From Rhodoferax sp. (GTDB lineage Bacteria; Pseudomonadota; Gammaproteobacteria; Burkholderiales; Burkholderiaceae_C), in contig NZ_JABBPD010000005.1 in assembly GCF_012927445.1 (NCBI RefSeq), positions 1-64,000 on the forward strand: a stretch of 64,000 nt of DNA, read 5' to 3'. Each line of letters opens with the position of its first letter. Positions within the stretch are counted from its first letter, which is position 1. The notes under the pieces were generated by a model. It saw only the letters and a program-made list of their open reading frames with translations. It searched no databases and had not been told where the DNA came from. Position numbers and translations under genes: made by a program. Below, in pieces: positions 49,701 through 57,418 of the stretch.

Positions 49701-49949
49701 ACCGTGGGCCTGCACATGGCCGATGTGGAAAAACTGATCAAAGTGCTGCACCGGCTGGTCGATGGCGGCCACAGCGTGGTGGTGATTGAGCACGATCTGG
49801 ATGTGATTGCCGAAGCCGACTGGGTGATTGACCTCGGGCCCGATGGCGGTAACGCCGGTGGCCGGGTGGTGGCGGCGACGACACCGGAAGAGGTGGTGAA
49901 GCTGGGCACCCACACCGGGCTGGCGCTGAAGTCGGTGCTGGCGCGCTAG
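43734..49949 (+). CDS. uvrA: Tandem double-length UvrA-type excinuclease ATPase
   Basis: Ordinary UvrA has about 940 residues; this frame gives 2071, two UvrA-like halves in one chain. Four Walker A motifs are visible (GPSGSGKSS ~33, then GVSGSGKST ~702, ~1104 and ~1747). Four signature motifs follow (LSGGEVQRINL, LSGGEAQRLKL, LSGGEAQRIRL, LSGGEAQRIKL), with several CxxC zinc modules (CATCGGSGFEH, CPDCDGKRY, CAGCEGQG, CETCKGAR). Such long UvrA proteins occur in Burkholderiales; their role beside canonical UvrA is unclear. The gene holds one 48-bp element, three hairpin elements and two GGGGTC motifs, all read in frame within linkers. Confidence 0.92.
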   Translation: MPHGLIRIRGARQHNLKNIDLDIRTGELTVVTGPSGSGKSSLVFDTLYAEGQRRYVETFSAYARQFLDRMDKPAVDKVEGVPPAIAIDQTNPVRSSRSTVGTMTEINDHLKLLFARASQLFDRDTAAPVRHDSAETIYAQLQERVGSDDSRLVVTFSVELPANTSAEEIEQWLSVSGFTKVQAQREVATLTGPRKVLDVVADRFRLGSVERARVLEAIEVALKHGTGRMAVYVLNEAVAPVNAAQDATDVVASSAPEIWKFSTGLHCPESDVRYVDPIASAFSFNSAVGACDTCRGFGRVIGVDYGLVIPNEKLTLRSGAIKPMQTPAWQEAQEDLMRHAEAAGIPRDTPWYKLTPEQQYWVINGSPNWNGKWSQHWFGIKRFFEYLETKSYKMHIRVLLSKYRSYTPCGVCGGARLKLESLLWRIGSQADADAVLASAKRFMPVGVKWSRAQLEALPGLCLHDLMLLPLDRLRRFFDGLQAGVGEAGAPGASDAGSASLPGAPASPTPARSSAELKTMRLLFEEVSTRLKYLCDVGIGYLTLDRQSRTLSGGEVQRINLTTALGTSLVNTLFVLDEPSIGLHPRDMHRIILAMQRLRDAGNTLVVVEHDPAVMLAADRMIDMGPGPGERGGQIVFDGSTADLRNADTLTGAYLGGRKQVGMGFQRLVEPGTPRLILEGARDHNLKNVTVEFPLQRLVCVTGVSGSGKSTLIQDILAPALMRHFGKATEAAGAHERLLGAEMLSDVVFVDQSPIGKTARSNPASYVGAWDSIREIFATAPLSKQRGYTASKFSANSGDGRCATCGGSGFEHVEMQFLSDVYLRCPDCDGKRYRPEILEITIERKMGSDPVPRALNVANVLNLTVSEAAIIFASDRDVIRALQPIMDVGLEYVKLGQPVPTLSGGEAQRLKLAGFLAEAAKSATASRQATAKRGSLFMFDEPTTGLHFDDIAKLMRAMRKLLDAGHSLIVIEHNLDVIRASDWLIDLGPEGGEAGGEVVAFGTPDDVCQHPTSHTGKALRDYAAAMGGVHGVSEFMGSYLVRAAADGVAPGASDASSTSLPSATPSAADSGVQTSEGNIQIINAREHNLKSLSVNIPRGKFTVVTGVSGSGKSTLAFDILFNEGQRRYLESLNAYARSIVQPAGRPEVDAVYGIPPTVAIEQRLSRGGRKSTVGTTTEVWHFLRLLFVKLGTQHCIHDGTPVAPQTPDSIAAQLLKNFRGQHIGLLAPLVMNRKGVYTELADWARPRGFTHLRVDGNFLPTTGFPRIDRFKEHTIELPVASLDVTPENEAPLRVALAAALTHGKGVLHVLSNLGGLQALMQAGTPTAGVGTLSVFSTKRACPVCSTSYPELDPRLFSYNSKHGWCPDCVGTGVKLTKEQRKVFDDSVRDDDNKGREQTFAEPEVEDLLDAACPTCQGTRLNATARAVKFGLQLATGATSGKAGQQAIEGIAITELARMSVTDIRQWVATLQVKGRMSQRETDIARDLVPEIKSRLEFLEQVGLGYLTLDRGAPTLSGGEAQRIRLAAQLGSNLQGVCYVLDEPTIGLHARDNQILLSALKSLSDKGNTLVVVEHDEDTIRHADHIIDIGPSAGKRGGRLVAEGTVADIEKAAASQTGRYLLHAMKHPLKVRRAVAMFAAAEAGSPGNDVERASEAPGEPASAAMSLAQRGNLSALAFASENATAVVNLGSNAIFTPKPAKKKKSPVKLDSDPSLTAPDVQRWLTVKNATMHNLQTVTAHVPLSRLVAVTGVSGSGKSTLARDVLLANVQTAVQKRSTKAGRDALAAGEQIAWAGCESVTGYETVDRVLEVDQTPIGKTPRSCPATYIGFWDIIRKLFADTLEAKARGYAANRFSFNTGDGRCAGCEGQGIRTIAMSFLPDVKVLCETCKGARFNPETLAVTWRGKNIGDVLQMEVDEAVEFFAAMPNIGHPVQLLKDVGLGYLTLGQPSPTLSGGEAQRIKLVTELSKVRDDITRRGQKAPHTLYVLDEPTVGLHMADVEKLIKVLHRLVDGGHSVVVIEHDLDVIAEADWVIDLGPDGGNAGGRVVAATTPEEVVKLGTHTGLALKSVLAR
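44441..44488 (-). repeat. 48-bp interspersed element, copy 10 (inside uvrA)
   Basis: The minus strand starts GCTACCACATCAGTAGC, where the terminal inverted repeat has changed on both arms (GCTAC/GTAGC). CTGCGCA and TGACGGGGGCTACCGCC follow. It is exactly 48 bp and encodes AVAPVNAAQDATDVVA in the shared phase. Confidence 0.83.
45177..45262. repeat. Hairpin element H1 in uvrA (29-bp arms)
   Basis: Perfect 29-bp inverted arms (45177-45205 and 45234-45262) enclose a 28-nt loop containing GCCTCCGACGCA and GCTCAGCATCGTT. It is read in frame as a Gly/Ala/Pro/Ser-rich linker (AGAPGASDAGSASLPGAP). Confidence 0.88.
46262..46280. repeat. GGGGTC...GACCCC REP-like motif in uvrA
   Basis: AAAAAT then GGGGTC-C-GACCCC, a perfect short palindrome, is read in frame as KMGSDP inside a UvrA signature region. 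Related motifs are at 1111-1125 and 48849-48866. Confidence 0.45.
46860..46933. repeat. Hairpin element H2 in uvrA (19-bp arms plus inner stem)
   Basis: Arms 46860-46878 and 46915-46933 are perfectly complementary over 19 bp, then one mismatch and three more pairs lead to a 28-nt loop with GCCTCAGACGCA and GCTCAACATCGTT. It sits at the join between the two UvrA halves. Confidence 0.86.
48645..48718. repeat. Hairpin element H3 in uvrA (24-bp arms, inverted orientation)
   Basis: Perfect 24-bp arms (48645-48668 and 48695-48718) flank a 26-nt loop. The reverse complement of that loop matches those of H1 and H2 (GCCTCAGACGCA, GCTCAACATCGTT). It is read in frame as EAGSPGNDVERASEAPGEP. Confidence 0.88.
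48849..48866. repeat. REP-like motif in uvrA, second copy
   Basis: AAATTGGACTCAGACCCC is one of three places in the window with a (G)TC-GACCCC core beside an A/T-rich ATTT or AAAT end. It lies in the linker before the last UvrA ATPase block. Confidence 0.4.
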
Positions 49950-49967
49950 TCGACGGTTTGTGAAATT

Positions 49968-50015
49968 GCTATGTAAATAATAGTTGCTTGCGCAGACAGG
50001 ACGGCGGCTAGCGGC
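49968..50015 (+). repeat. 48-bp interspersed element, copy 11 (intergenic)
   Basis: GCTATGTAAATAATAGTTGC, TTGCGCAGACAGG, ACGGCGGCTAGCGGC: a near-consensus copy between the convergent uvrA and DUF2721 genes. Confidence 0.85.
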
Positions 50016-50047
50016 TGGTTTTGCTTAAACTTCCTTTGACCTGCCGC

Positions 50048-50500
50048 TCAAACGTCGGCGGGGCGGCTGAACTTGAGGATGCGGGTGGCCAGCAGGGTTT
50101 CGGTCAAAAAGCATAAAAGCGCCAGCAAGAAGCAGACGACGCCGGACAGGAACGAGATCGTCGCGAGCCGCAGAATCTGCAGTTGTGTGGTTTCGCCGAG
50201 AAACAGTGCCACGATGGTCAGCCCGATCAGGATGGCGCAGAAGGTGAGTAGGGCAATGCACACGTTCACCAGTCCGCCGCGCAAGCGCAGTCGCCCCAAC
50301 TCATCGTAGGCGGACGTCATCAAATCCCCGGCCCGGGCGGCTTCAATCCGATCTTCCAGAATGCGGGCGCGGTCAATGATGCGCGCCAGCCGCCCCGCCA
50401 CGGTGCCGATCATCGCCGCCACGGCCGTGAGCAGGAAGACCGGGGCGACGGCCAGTTGAATGGCGTGGGTGACGGTGTCGAGGTCGGTGGCAAAAAACAT
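50048..50500 (-). CDS. DUF2721 membrane protein
   Basis: A 150-residue DUF2721 protein with three predicted helices (about residues 12-38, 75-100, 112-138) and the family segment APVFLLTAVAAMIGTVAGRLARIIDRAR. Its function is unknown. It is downstream of prfC on the same strand, separated by 14 bases, and is probably co-transcribed with it. Confidence 0.85.
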   Translation of the reverse strand: MFFATDLDTVTHAIQLAVAPVFLLTAVAAMIGTVAGRLARIIDRARILEDRIEAARAGDLMTSAYDELGRLRLRGGLVNVCIALLTFCAILIGLTIVALFLGETTQLQILRLATISFLSGVVCFLLALLCFLTETLLATRILKFSRPADV

Positions 50501-50514
50501 GGCAGCCTCCGAAC

Positions 50515-52146
50515 CTAGCCGGCCGACTGCAGCGCCAGTCCGGCGTGTTCGCGCAGCGGGTGGAAGTGGATTTTGGGGAAGCGCTCCTGCGCCAGCCGCA
50601 CGTCATATTGCGAGGTGGTCAGGTAGGCCAGCGTGTTGGCGGCGTCGCGCGCCATGCGCATCGGGTAGGCCTCGCAAAAGGTCTTGAGCTCGGCCGGCGT
50701 GTCGGCGGTGATCCAGCGCGCGCCGGTGTACTGGCTGCCTTCCAGCCGGATGTCGGCGTCGTATTCGCTTTTCAGGCGGTGCTGCACCACTTCAAACTGC
50801 AGCTGGCCGATGGCGCCGAGCAGCATGTTGCCGCCGATCTCGGGGCGGAACACCTGAATCGCACCTTCTTCGCCCAGCTGCGCCAAACCCTGCTGCAACT
50901 GCTTGGTGCGCAGCGGATTGCGCAGCACCACGGTCATGAACAGCTCGGGCGCAAAGAAGGGCAGGCCGGTGAACTGCAGGTTGACCGAACCGTCGGTGAT
51001 GGTGTCGCCCAGTTGCACGCCGCCGTGGGTGGTAAAGCCGACGATGTCGCCGGCGTAGGCTTCTTCCACCGCTTCGCGGCGCTGGCTCATGAAGGTCACC
51101 ACGCTGGTCGGGCGCAGTTCTTTGCTGGTGCGCATGACTTTGAGTTTCATGCCGGGCGTGTACTTGCCCGAGGCCATGCGCACAAAGGCGATGCGGTCGC
51201 GGTGATTGGCGTCCATATTGGCCTGCACCTTGAACACCACGCCCGAGAAGAAATCGTCTTCCGGCTGAATTTCCCGGATCACCGGCTGCTTGTTGACGAC
51301 GAAGGAACTGGTGCGGGGCTGGGGCTGTGGTGCCAGATCGACCAGCGCGTCCAGCACTTCCATCACGCCAAAGTTGTTGACGCCGGAGCCAAAGAACACC
51401 GGGGTTTGCTTGCCGGCCAGAAAGGCCTCGCGGTCCCAGGTCGGCGACGCGCCGGTGGCCAGTTCCATGCTCTCAAACGCGGTCTCAAACTCATGACCAA
51501 AGCGTTTCAGCAAGGTGGCCTGATCGCTCATGGGAATGGTGGTGAAGTCCTTCGGGCCGCGGTCGCTGCCGGGCTCGAACACCGTCATGGCCTGCGTGCG
51601 CAGGTTGATGATGCCGCCAAAGGTCTTGCCCTGTCCGACCGGCCAGGTCATCGGCACGCAGGGCATGCCAAGTTCGCGTTCGATCTCGTCCAGAATGTCC
51701 AGCGGCTCGCGCACTTCGCGGTCCATCTTGTTGACGAAGGTGATGATCGGCGTGTTGCGCTGGCGGCAGACTTCAATCAGGCGCCGGGTTTGCGCTTCCA
51801 CGCCGTTGGCGGCGTCAATCACCATCAGTGCCGAGTCCACCGCGGTCAGCACGCGGTAGGTGTCTTCCGAGAAGTCCTTGTGGCCGGGGGTGTCGAGCAA
51901 GTTGATGACGTGGTCGCGGTACACCATCTGCATCACGCTGGAGGCCACCGAAATGCCGCGCTGCTTCTCGATTTCCATCCAGTCCGAGGTGGCGTGACGG
52001 GTCGCTTTGCGCGCCTTGACCGAGCCGGCGATCTGGATCGCGCCCGAGAACAGCAAGAGCTTTTCGGTCAGCGTGGTTTTACCCGCATCCGGGTGGGAGA
52101 TGATGGCAAAGGTGCGGCGGCGGCGGGTTTCGGCTTGATAAGACAT
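50515..52146 (-). CDS. prfC: Peptide chain release factor 3
   Basis: RF3 is the GTPase that recycles RF1 and RF2 after termination. The 543-residue protein has the translational GTPase motifs ISHPDAGKTTLTEK (G1), GISVASS (G2), DTPGHKDF (G3) and VNKMDRE (G4), plus the RF3-specific domains 2 and 3. It is divergent from ahcY. Confidence 0.97.
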   Translation of the reverse strand: MSYQAETRRRRTFAIISHPDAGKTTLTEKLLLFSGAIQIAGSVKARKATRHATSDWMEIEKQRGISVASSVMQMVYRDHVINLLDTPGHKDFSEDTYRVLTAVDSALMVIDAANGVEAQTRRLIEVCRQRNTPIITFVNKMDREVREPLDILDEIERELGMPCVPMTWPVGQGKTFGGIINLRTQAMTVFEPGSDRGPKDFTTIPMSDQATLLKRFGHEFETAFESMELATGASPTWDREAFLAGKQTPVFFGSGVNNFGVMEVLDALVDLAPQPQPRTSSFVVNKQPVIREIQPEDDFFSGVVFKVQANMDANHRDRIAFVRMASGKYTPGMKLKVMRTSKELRPTSVVTFMSQRREAVEEAYAGDIVGFTTHGGVQLGDTITDGSVNLQFTGLPFFAPELFMTVVLRNPLRTKQLQQGLAQLGEEGAIQVFRPEIGGNMLLGAIGQLQFEVVQHRLKSEYDADIRLEGSQYTGARWITADTPAELKTFCEAYPMRMARDAANTLAYLTTSQYDVRLAQERFPKIHFHPLREHAGLALQSAG

Positions 52147-52228
52147 GAAAGAAATCAGTAAAGGCTGGAGGCGATCGGGTTGCGCTGCCGGGTTGGGACG
52201 TCTTTGGAAAGACGTTCGCGCGAACCTG

Positions 52229-52258
52229 TAGACAGTGAAAGTCTGGAAAAGGTAGAAT
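52229..52258 (+). promoter_or_regulatory. Candidate sigma-70 promoter of ahcY
   Basis: TAGACA (52229-52234) and TAGAAT (52253-52258) are 18 bases apart, each one mismatch from consensus. They place the start of transcription near 52265, at the first base of the riboswitch. Confidence 0.55.
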
Positions 52259-52266
52259 TATCGCCT

Positions 52267-52355
52267 TCCGAGGAGCGTTGCAGTTCACGTTTGTTGAACG
52301 AGGCTCGGACCGCGTGAGTTGGCAGCTGCCACTCGCCGCATCAACTGCGCTCACC
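52267..52355 (+). ncRNA. S-adenosylhomocysteine (SAH) riboswitch
   Basis: The conserved SAH aptamer parts appear in order. CCGAG (52268-52272) pairs with CTCGG (52304-52308). GAGCG (52273-52277) can pair with CGCTC (52348-52352) to form the pseudoknot, and a central hairpin GAGTTGGCAGCTGCCACTC lies between. The element is known upstream of ahcY in betaproteobacteria, where SAH binding raises expression. CTCACC at the aptamer's 3' edge can instead pair with GGTGAG (52369-52374), a likely expression platform. Confidence 0.9.
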
Positions 52356-52433
52356 CACTGCGCTGTGAGGTGAGTCTTCTCAAAAGATTTCCGCACAGGC
52401 CGTGGTTTTTCAAAATTACATTTGGAGTGAGCC

Positions 52434-53981
52434 ATGAGCGCCGTATTGAAATCCGTGAAAACCCAAGTCAAAGCCCAAGCCAAGGCGACCGCTAAAGCCC
52501 CTGTCAAGGCGCCAGCCAAGGCCGCCGTCAAGGCGCCCGTCAAAGCCGTTGCCAAAGTCGAAGACTACGTCATTGCCGACCTGAGCCTGGCCGCTTGGGG
52601 TCGTAAAGAATTGAACATTGCCCAGACCGAAATGCCCGGCCTGATGGCGATTCGCGAAGAGTTCGCCAAGGCGCAACCCCTGAAGGGCGCGCGCATCACC
52701 GGCTCGCTGCACATGACGATCCAGACCGGCGTGTTGGTCGAAACCCTGCAAGCGCTGGGTGCCGAGGTGCGTTGGGCGTCCTGCAATATTTTCTCCACCC
52801 AGGACCACGCTGCGGCCGCCTTGGTTGAAGCTGGCACGCCAGTGTTTGCCTACAAGGGCGAAAACCTGACCGACTATTGGGACTACACCCACCGCATCTT
52901 CGAATTTGGCGGTAAAAAAGGATCAGCGGCCGAAGGTCCGAACATGATTCTGGACGACGGTGGCGACGCGACCTTGCTGATGCACCTGGGTGCCAAGGCC
53001 GAGAAAGACATCAAAGTGCTGGCCAAGCCCGGCAGCGAAGAAGAGATTTGCCTGTTCACCGCCATCAAGGCCAAGCTCAAGCTCGACCCGACCTGGTACA
53101 GCCGCCGCCTGAAAAACATCCTCGGCGTGACCGAAGAAACCACCACCGGCGTGCTGCGTTTGAACGAAATGTCGGCCAAGGGTGAGCTCGCTCTGCGCGC
53201 CATCAATGTCAATGATTCAGTGACCAAGAGCAAGTTCGACAACTTGTACGGCTGCCGCGAATCGTTGGTGGACGCCATCAAACGCGCGACCGACGTGATG
53301 ATCGCCGGTAAAGTGGCTTGCGTGGCCGGTTACGGCGACGTCGGCAAAGGCTCGGCCCAAGCGCTGCGCGCCCTCTCCGCGCAAGTCTGGGTGACGGAGA
53401 TTGACCCGATCAACGCGCTGCAAGCCGCGATGGAAGGCTACAAAGTGGTGACGATGGAATACGCCGCTGACAAGTGCGATATTTTTGTCTCCTGCACCGG
53501 CAACAAAAACGTCATCACCTACAAGCACATGGATGCCATGAAAGACCAGGCCATCGTCTGCAACATCGGTCACTTTGACAATGAAATCGACGTCGCTTCG
53601 CTGTCCAAATGCAAGTGGGAAGAGATCAAGCCGCAAGTGGACCACGTGATTTTCCCAGCCAAGGGCAAAAAGCCAGCCAAGCGCATCATCCTGCTGGCCA
53701 AGGGCCGTTTGGTCAATCTGGGTTGCGGCACCGGCCACCCCAGCTTTGTCATGTCCTCCAGCTTCGCCAACCAGACCATCGCCCAGATCGAACTGTTCAC
53801 CAAGCCCAAAGAATACAAAGTCGGCAAGGTTTACGTGTTGCCCAAGCACCTGGACGAAAAAGTGGCGCGTTTGCACCTGGCCAAAGTCGGCGCCATGCTG
53901 TCGGTACTGACCGACGAGCAAGCCGCCTACATCGGCGTGAGCAAATCCGGCCCGTACAAGGCCGATACGTACCGCTACTAA
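52434..53981 (+). CDS. ahcY: Adenosylhomocysteinase with an Ala/Lys/Pro-rich N-terminal extension
   Basis: AhcY splits S-adenosylhomocysteine to adenosine and homocysteine using bound NAD. The conserved enzyme begins near residue 43 ([29 protein letters not shown]). It shows the NAD fold [17 protein letters not shown] and ends with [10 protein letters not shown], as expected. Total length is 515 residues, against about 475 in relatives, because residues 9-42 form a repetitive tail ([19 protein letters not shown]). No internal ATG would remove it. GGAGTGAGCC precedes ATG 52434. It is controlled by the SAH riboswitch upstream. Confidence 0.96.
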   Translation: MSAVLKSVKTQVKAQAKATAKAPVKAPAKAAVKAPVKAVAKVEDYVIADLSLAAWGRKELNIAQTEMPGLMAIREEFAKAQPLKGARITGSLHMTIQTGVLVETLQALGAEVRWASCNIFSTQDHAAAALVEAGTPVFAYKGENLTDYWDYTHRIFEFGGKKGSAAEGPNMILDDGGDATLLMHLGAKAEKDIKVLAKPGSEEEICLFTAIKAKLKLDPTWYSRRLKNILGVTEETTTGVLRLNEMSAKGELALRAINVNDSVTKSKFDNLYGCRESLVDAIKRATDVMIAGKVACVAGYGDVGKGSAQALRALSAQVWVTEIDPINALQAAMEGYKVVTMEYAADKCDIFVSCTGNKNVITYKHMDAMKDQAIVCNIGHFDNEIDVASLSKCKWEEIKPQVDHVIFPAKGKKPAKRIILLAKGRLVNLGCGTGHPSFVMSSSFANQTIAQIELFTKPKEYKVGKVYVLPKHLDEKVARLHLAKVGAMLSVLTDEQAAYIGVSKSGPYKADTYRY

Positions 53982-54041
53982 AAACCGGCGTGGGCATTGC
54001 AGGCGAGTCCTGCAAGCCCTGCCGCCCCGTCTCCTTTTTGA

Positions 54042-54887
54042 ATGACCCCTACAAACATGCGTGCTGACCAATTACTCGTTCAACGGCAACTTGCCAGCAC
54101 TCGCTCACAAGCGCAGCGTCTCATCGCTGACGGCGTGCAGTGGCTCAAAGGCGCGGAGTGGAAGACCGTGACCAAAAATGGTGACGAGATTCCGCTTGAG
54201 GCTGAGTTGAAGTTGCTGGACGATTCCGAGGCGCGTTACGTGTCCCGGGGTGGATTGAAGCTGGAGGCAGCGTTGAAGCAAGTGGGCCTGTCGGTGACCG
54301 GCCTGGCCTGCCTGGATGTCGGGCAGTCCACCGGCGGCTTTACCGACTGCCTGCTGCAGCACGGTGCCGCCTCGGTGGTCGGGGTGGATGTGGGCAGCGC
54401 CCAGTTGCACCCCAGTCTGCGCGAAGATCCGCGCGTGTTGTGCGTCGAAAAAGTCAATGCCCGATCCCTGGTTGCTGCTGATTTGATAGCTGCGTACGCG
54501 GACAGCACGGGGGCTGATGGCCAATTTGATGTTGAAGAGGATGAGGTGGAAATCACCGAGTTCGCCCCCGAGTTTGACCTGATCGTGGCCGATCTGTCGT
54601 TCATCTCGCAAACCTTGGTGCTGCCGGCCATCGTGCCTTTGCTCAAAAACGGCGGTACCTTGCTGACGCTGGTTAAACCCCAGTTTGAGTTGCAACCCGG
54701 CCAGGTCGGCAAAGGCGGCATCGTGAAAGATGCCAGCTTTTACCCGCTGATCGAACAGCGCCTGCGCGAGGCCTGCGAAGCGCTCGGCCTGAGCGTGACC
54801 GCCTGGTTTGACTCGCCGATTGCCGGCGGCGACGGCAACCGCGAATTTTTCATCTGCGCCCGCAAGCCGGCCGATTCTGTTTCCTGA
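54042..54887 (+). CDS. tlyA: TlyA-family rRNA methyltransferase/hemolysin-like protein
   Basis: The protein of up to 281 residues has an N-terminal S4 RNA-binding domain (MRADQLLVQRQLASTRSQAQRLIADG) and an FtsJ-type SAM methyltransferase domain (LDVGQSTGGFTDCLLQHGA, LIVADLSFIS, LTLVKPQFE). TlyA proteins 2'-O-methylate rRNA. ATG 54057 is an equally good start and would match relatives. A 48-bp element (54474-54521) inserts about 16 residues (AADLIAAYADSTGADG) in a surface loop after the SAM motif. It lies between the SAM-cycle genes ahcY and metF. Confidence 0.9.
   Translation: MTPTNMRADQLLVQRQLASTRSQAQRLIADGVQWLKGAEWKTVTKNGDEIPLEAELKLLDDSEARYVSRGGLKLEAALKQVGLSVTGLACLDVGQSTGGFTDCLLQHGAASVVGVDVGSAQLHPSLREDPRVLCVEKVNARSLVAADLIAAYADSTGADGQFDVEEDEVEITEFAPEFDLIVADLSFISQTLVLPAIVPLLKNGGTLLTLVKPQFELQPGQVGKGGIVKDASFYPLIEQRLREACEALGLSVTAWFDSPIAGGDGNREFFICARKPADSVS
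54474..54521 (+). repeat. 48-bp interspersed element, copy 12 (inside tlyA)
   Basis: GCTGCTGATTTGATAGCT then ACGGGGGCTGATGGC, exactly 48 bp. It shares its codon phase with the other plus-oriented in-gene copy (copy 9). Confidence 0.8.
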
Positions 54888-54900
54888 AGTTGAGCCCGTC

Positions 54901-55740
54901 ATGACCATGACCACCGCAACACCCCTGAGTATTGAGTTCTTTCCTCCAAAAACCTCCGAGGGCGTGGAAAAGCTGCGCCTGGTGCGCCAGCAGTTGTATG
55001 CCCTGAAGCCCGAGTTTTGCTCGGTGACCTTTGGCGCGGGCGGCTCCACGCAAGAGGGCACTTTCAATACGGTGCGCGACATCCTGGCCGAGGGCGTCAG
55101 CGCCGCCTCGCATTTTTCCTGCATCGGCGCGACCCGCGCCACGGTGCGGGCGCAGCTGGCCACCCTCAAGGCCATGGGCGTGAAGCGTCTGGTCGCCTTG
55201 CGCGGTGATCTGCCCAGTGGCTACGGCGCTGGCGGTGAGTTTCAGTACGCCAGCGATCTGGTGACGTTCATCCGCGCTGAAACCAGCGACGACTTTCATC
55301 TCGAAGTGGCCGCCTACCCCGAGGTGCATCCGCAAGCCAAGTCGCCTGCCAGCGACCTGCAGGCCTTTGCGGCCAAAGTCAAGGCCGGCGCCAACTCCGC
55401 CATCACCCAGTATTTTTATAACGCCGACGCTTACTTCCGTTTTGTGGAAGAGGTCGACGCGATGGGACTGACCATTCCGGTGGTGCCCGGCATCATGCCG
55501 ATCACCAGCTCCACCCAGTTGATGCGCTTCAGCGATGCCTGCGGCGCCGAGATTCCGCGCTGGATTCGCTTGCGTCTGCAAAGCTTTGGTGACGATCTCC
55601 CGTCCATCAAGGCCTTTGGCCTGGACGTGGTCACCGACCTGTGTGCGCAACTGCAGGCCGGTGGCGCTCCGGGCCTGCACTTCTACAGCATGAACCAGAG
55701 CGTGGCCACGCTCGAGATCTGTAAACGGCTGGGTTGTTGA
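54901..55740 (+). CDS. metF: 5,10-methylenetetrahydrofolate reductase
   Basis: MetF makes 5-methyl-tetrahydrofolate for methionine synthesis, using FAD and NADH. The 279-residue protein starts TPLSIEFFPPKTSEGVEKL (catalytic Glu in EFFPPK) and has FCSVTFGAGGSTQEGT, RLVALRGDLPSGYG and EVAAYPEVHPQAKS. It completes the SAM cycle with ahcY. The stretch 55741-56015 after it shows no gene; an imperfect inverted repeat at 55915-55941 has no T-run. Confidence 0.95.
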   Translation: MTMTTATPLSIEFFPPKTSEGVEKLRLVRQQLYALKPEFCSVTFGAGGSTQEGTFNTVRDILAEGVSAASHFSCIGATRATVRAQLATLKAMGVKRLVALRGDLPSGYGAGGEFQYASDLVTFIRAETSDDFHLEVAAYPEVHPQAKSPASDLQAFAAKVKAGANSAITQYFYNADAYFRFVEEVDAMGLTIPVVPGIMPITSSTQLMRFSDACGAEIPRWIRLRLQSFGDDLPSIKAFGLDVVTDLCAQLQAGGAPGLHFYSMNQSVATLEICKRLGC

Positions 55741-56015
55741 AAAGTTCGCACGCCTAGTTGATGCGCCGCTGCTGGTGGTGCATTGACCTGTCGGATTAAA
55801 TTACAGCACCGCGTGAATGCTGGTTCAGGCGCGGCCCCCAAGCGCATTGGGACAGCCCTAAGTCATTGATTTGTTTCGCTTTGTCTCGCGTGGGTTCTTG
55901 CTCGGCATAGTTAATGCTTTAAAGCCTTTCAGAGGCTAAAGCTTGACCGACCGGCTTGAAGTCACATGCGATCGGTATTGCGTGGCATGTCATGGTCGAC
56001 GGATGTTACTGAACC

Positions 56016-56375
56016 ATGAAACACCTAACAAAACCAAACAAAACACAAGCCGAAAAACATGAACGGGGTGCCGACCGATTTGCAACCGAGTTGCCGATCG
56101 AAATGGGCCTTGTTCATGGCTTGACCCGCAACATCAGCGCAACAGGCATTTATTTTGAAACAGAAAATGCGCAAGAGCCGGGCTCCCGAGTGCACTTGGC
56201 TGTCGAGGTGGTTGTTCACGGCGAGCGGTTAAAACTGGTCTGCGACGGGAGCGTGGTTCGGGTCGATCACAAGGGGGGTGTGCTGGGTATTGCCGCGAAG
56301 CTTGATGGTTCTTTTTTTTCCGATACTGCGGAGGTCATTGATATTGACGCAAGTTCTTTGGCGCCCAGGTATTAA
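56016..56375 (+). CDS. PilZ-domain protein
   Basis: A 119-residue PilZ-like protein. A possible RxxxR is seen as ERGADRF and the (D/N)xSxxG motif as NISATGIYF, with [19 protein letters not shown] completing the barrel. Two Arg of the canonical c-di-GMP motif are not perfectly spaced, so ligand binding is uncertain. It directly precedes the exopolysaccharide genes and could couple them to c-di-GMP. Confidence 0.72.
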   Translation: MKHLTKPNKTQAEKHERGADRFATELPIEMGLVHGLTRNISATGIYFETENAQEPGSRVHLAVEVVVHGERLKLVCDGSVVRVDHKGGVLGIAAKLDGSFFSDTAEVIDIDASSLAPRY

Positions 56376-56410
56376 GATCGGCCCGAATCAACGGGCTCGA
56401 ACATCGATCT

Positions 56411-57418
56411 ATGAAAATACTACTGACGGGGGCGGCAGGCTTCATTGGCATGACGACTGCACTGCGCTTGCTGGCGCGCGGGGACGAGGTGGTGGGGCTG
56501 GACAACCTCAACGACTATTACGACGTCACCCTGAAAGAAAATCGACTCAAGCGGTTGCTGTCGCATGCCAGTTTTCGCTTCGTCAAAATGGATGTGGCCG
56601 ATCGCCAGGCCATGGTCCAGCTTTTTGCGGCTGAAAAATTTGACCGCGTCATTCATCTGGCGGCCCAGGCGGGTGTTCGCTACTCCCTGCAAAATCCGCA
56701 CGCTTACATCGACAGCAATATCGTGGGGTTTATGAATATTCTGGAGGGTTGCCGCCATGCCGAGGTGCGGCACCTGGTTTACGCATCCAGTTCCAGCGTT
56801 TACGGTGGCAATACCAAAATGCCATTTTCTGAACACGACAGCGTAGACCACCCGGTGAGTTTGTACGCCGCGACCAAGAAAGCCAATGAACTCATGGCGC
56901 ACACCTACAGTCATTTGTATGGACTGCCCACCACGGGGCTTCGTTTTTTTACGGTGTACGGTCCGTGGGGCCGGCCTGACATGGCACTCTTCCTGTTCAC
57001 CAAGGCCATCCTGGATGGGCGTCCCATTGACGTCTTTAATTATGGCCATATGCAGCGCGACTTTACTTTTGTCGACGACATCGTTGAAGGCGTCATTCGC
57101 GTGACTGATCGCATCGCGACCCCGAGTCCGACCTATGACGCCGCAGCGGCAGACCCGGCCACCAGCAATGCGCCCTTCAGACTATTTAACATCGGCAATA
57201 ACAACCCGGTGCCACTGCTCGACTTCATTGGCTGCATTGAAGAGGCCTTGGGCAAGAAGGCCGAGAAGAATCTGCTGCCCCTGCAAGATGGTGATGTTCC
57301 TGCCACCTACGCCAACACCGACGCTTTGAATGAATGGATCGGGTTTGTTCCCGGTACATCGATTGAGCAGGGCATTGGTCGTTTTGTGGCGTGGTACCGC
57401 GACTATTACAAGGCGTAG
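56411..57418 (+). CDS. NAD-dependent UDP-sugar epimerase (UDP-glucuronate 4-epimerase-like)
   Basis: A 335-residue extended SDR enzyme: [16 protein letters not shown] (NAD-binding), the Ser/Tyr/Lys set in [10 protein letters not shown] and [13 protein letters not shown], and [33 protein letters not shown] and the RPDMA loop are typical of UDP-glucuronate 4-epimerases. It likely supplies a uronic-acid precursor for the exopolysaccharide made by the downstream genes. Its stop touches that of the convergent phosphatase gene with no space between. Confidence 0.9.
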   Translation: MKILLTGAAGFIGMTTALRLLARGDEVVGLDNLNDYYDVTLKENRLKRLLSHASFRFVKMDVADRQAMVQLFAAEKFDRVIHLAAQAGVRYSLQNPHAYIDSNIVGFMNILEGCRHAEVRHLVYASSSSVYGGNTKMPFSEHDSVDHPVSLYAATKKANELMAHTYSHLYGLPTTGLRFFTVYGPWGRPDMALFLFTKAILDGRPIDVFNYGHMQRDFTFVDDIVEGVIRVTDRIATPSPTYDAAAADPATSNAPFRLFNIGNNNPVPLLDFIGCIEEALGKKAEKNLLPLQDGDVPATYANTDALNEWIGFVPGTSIEQGIGRFVAWYRDYYKA

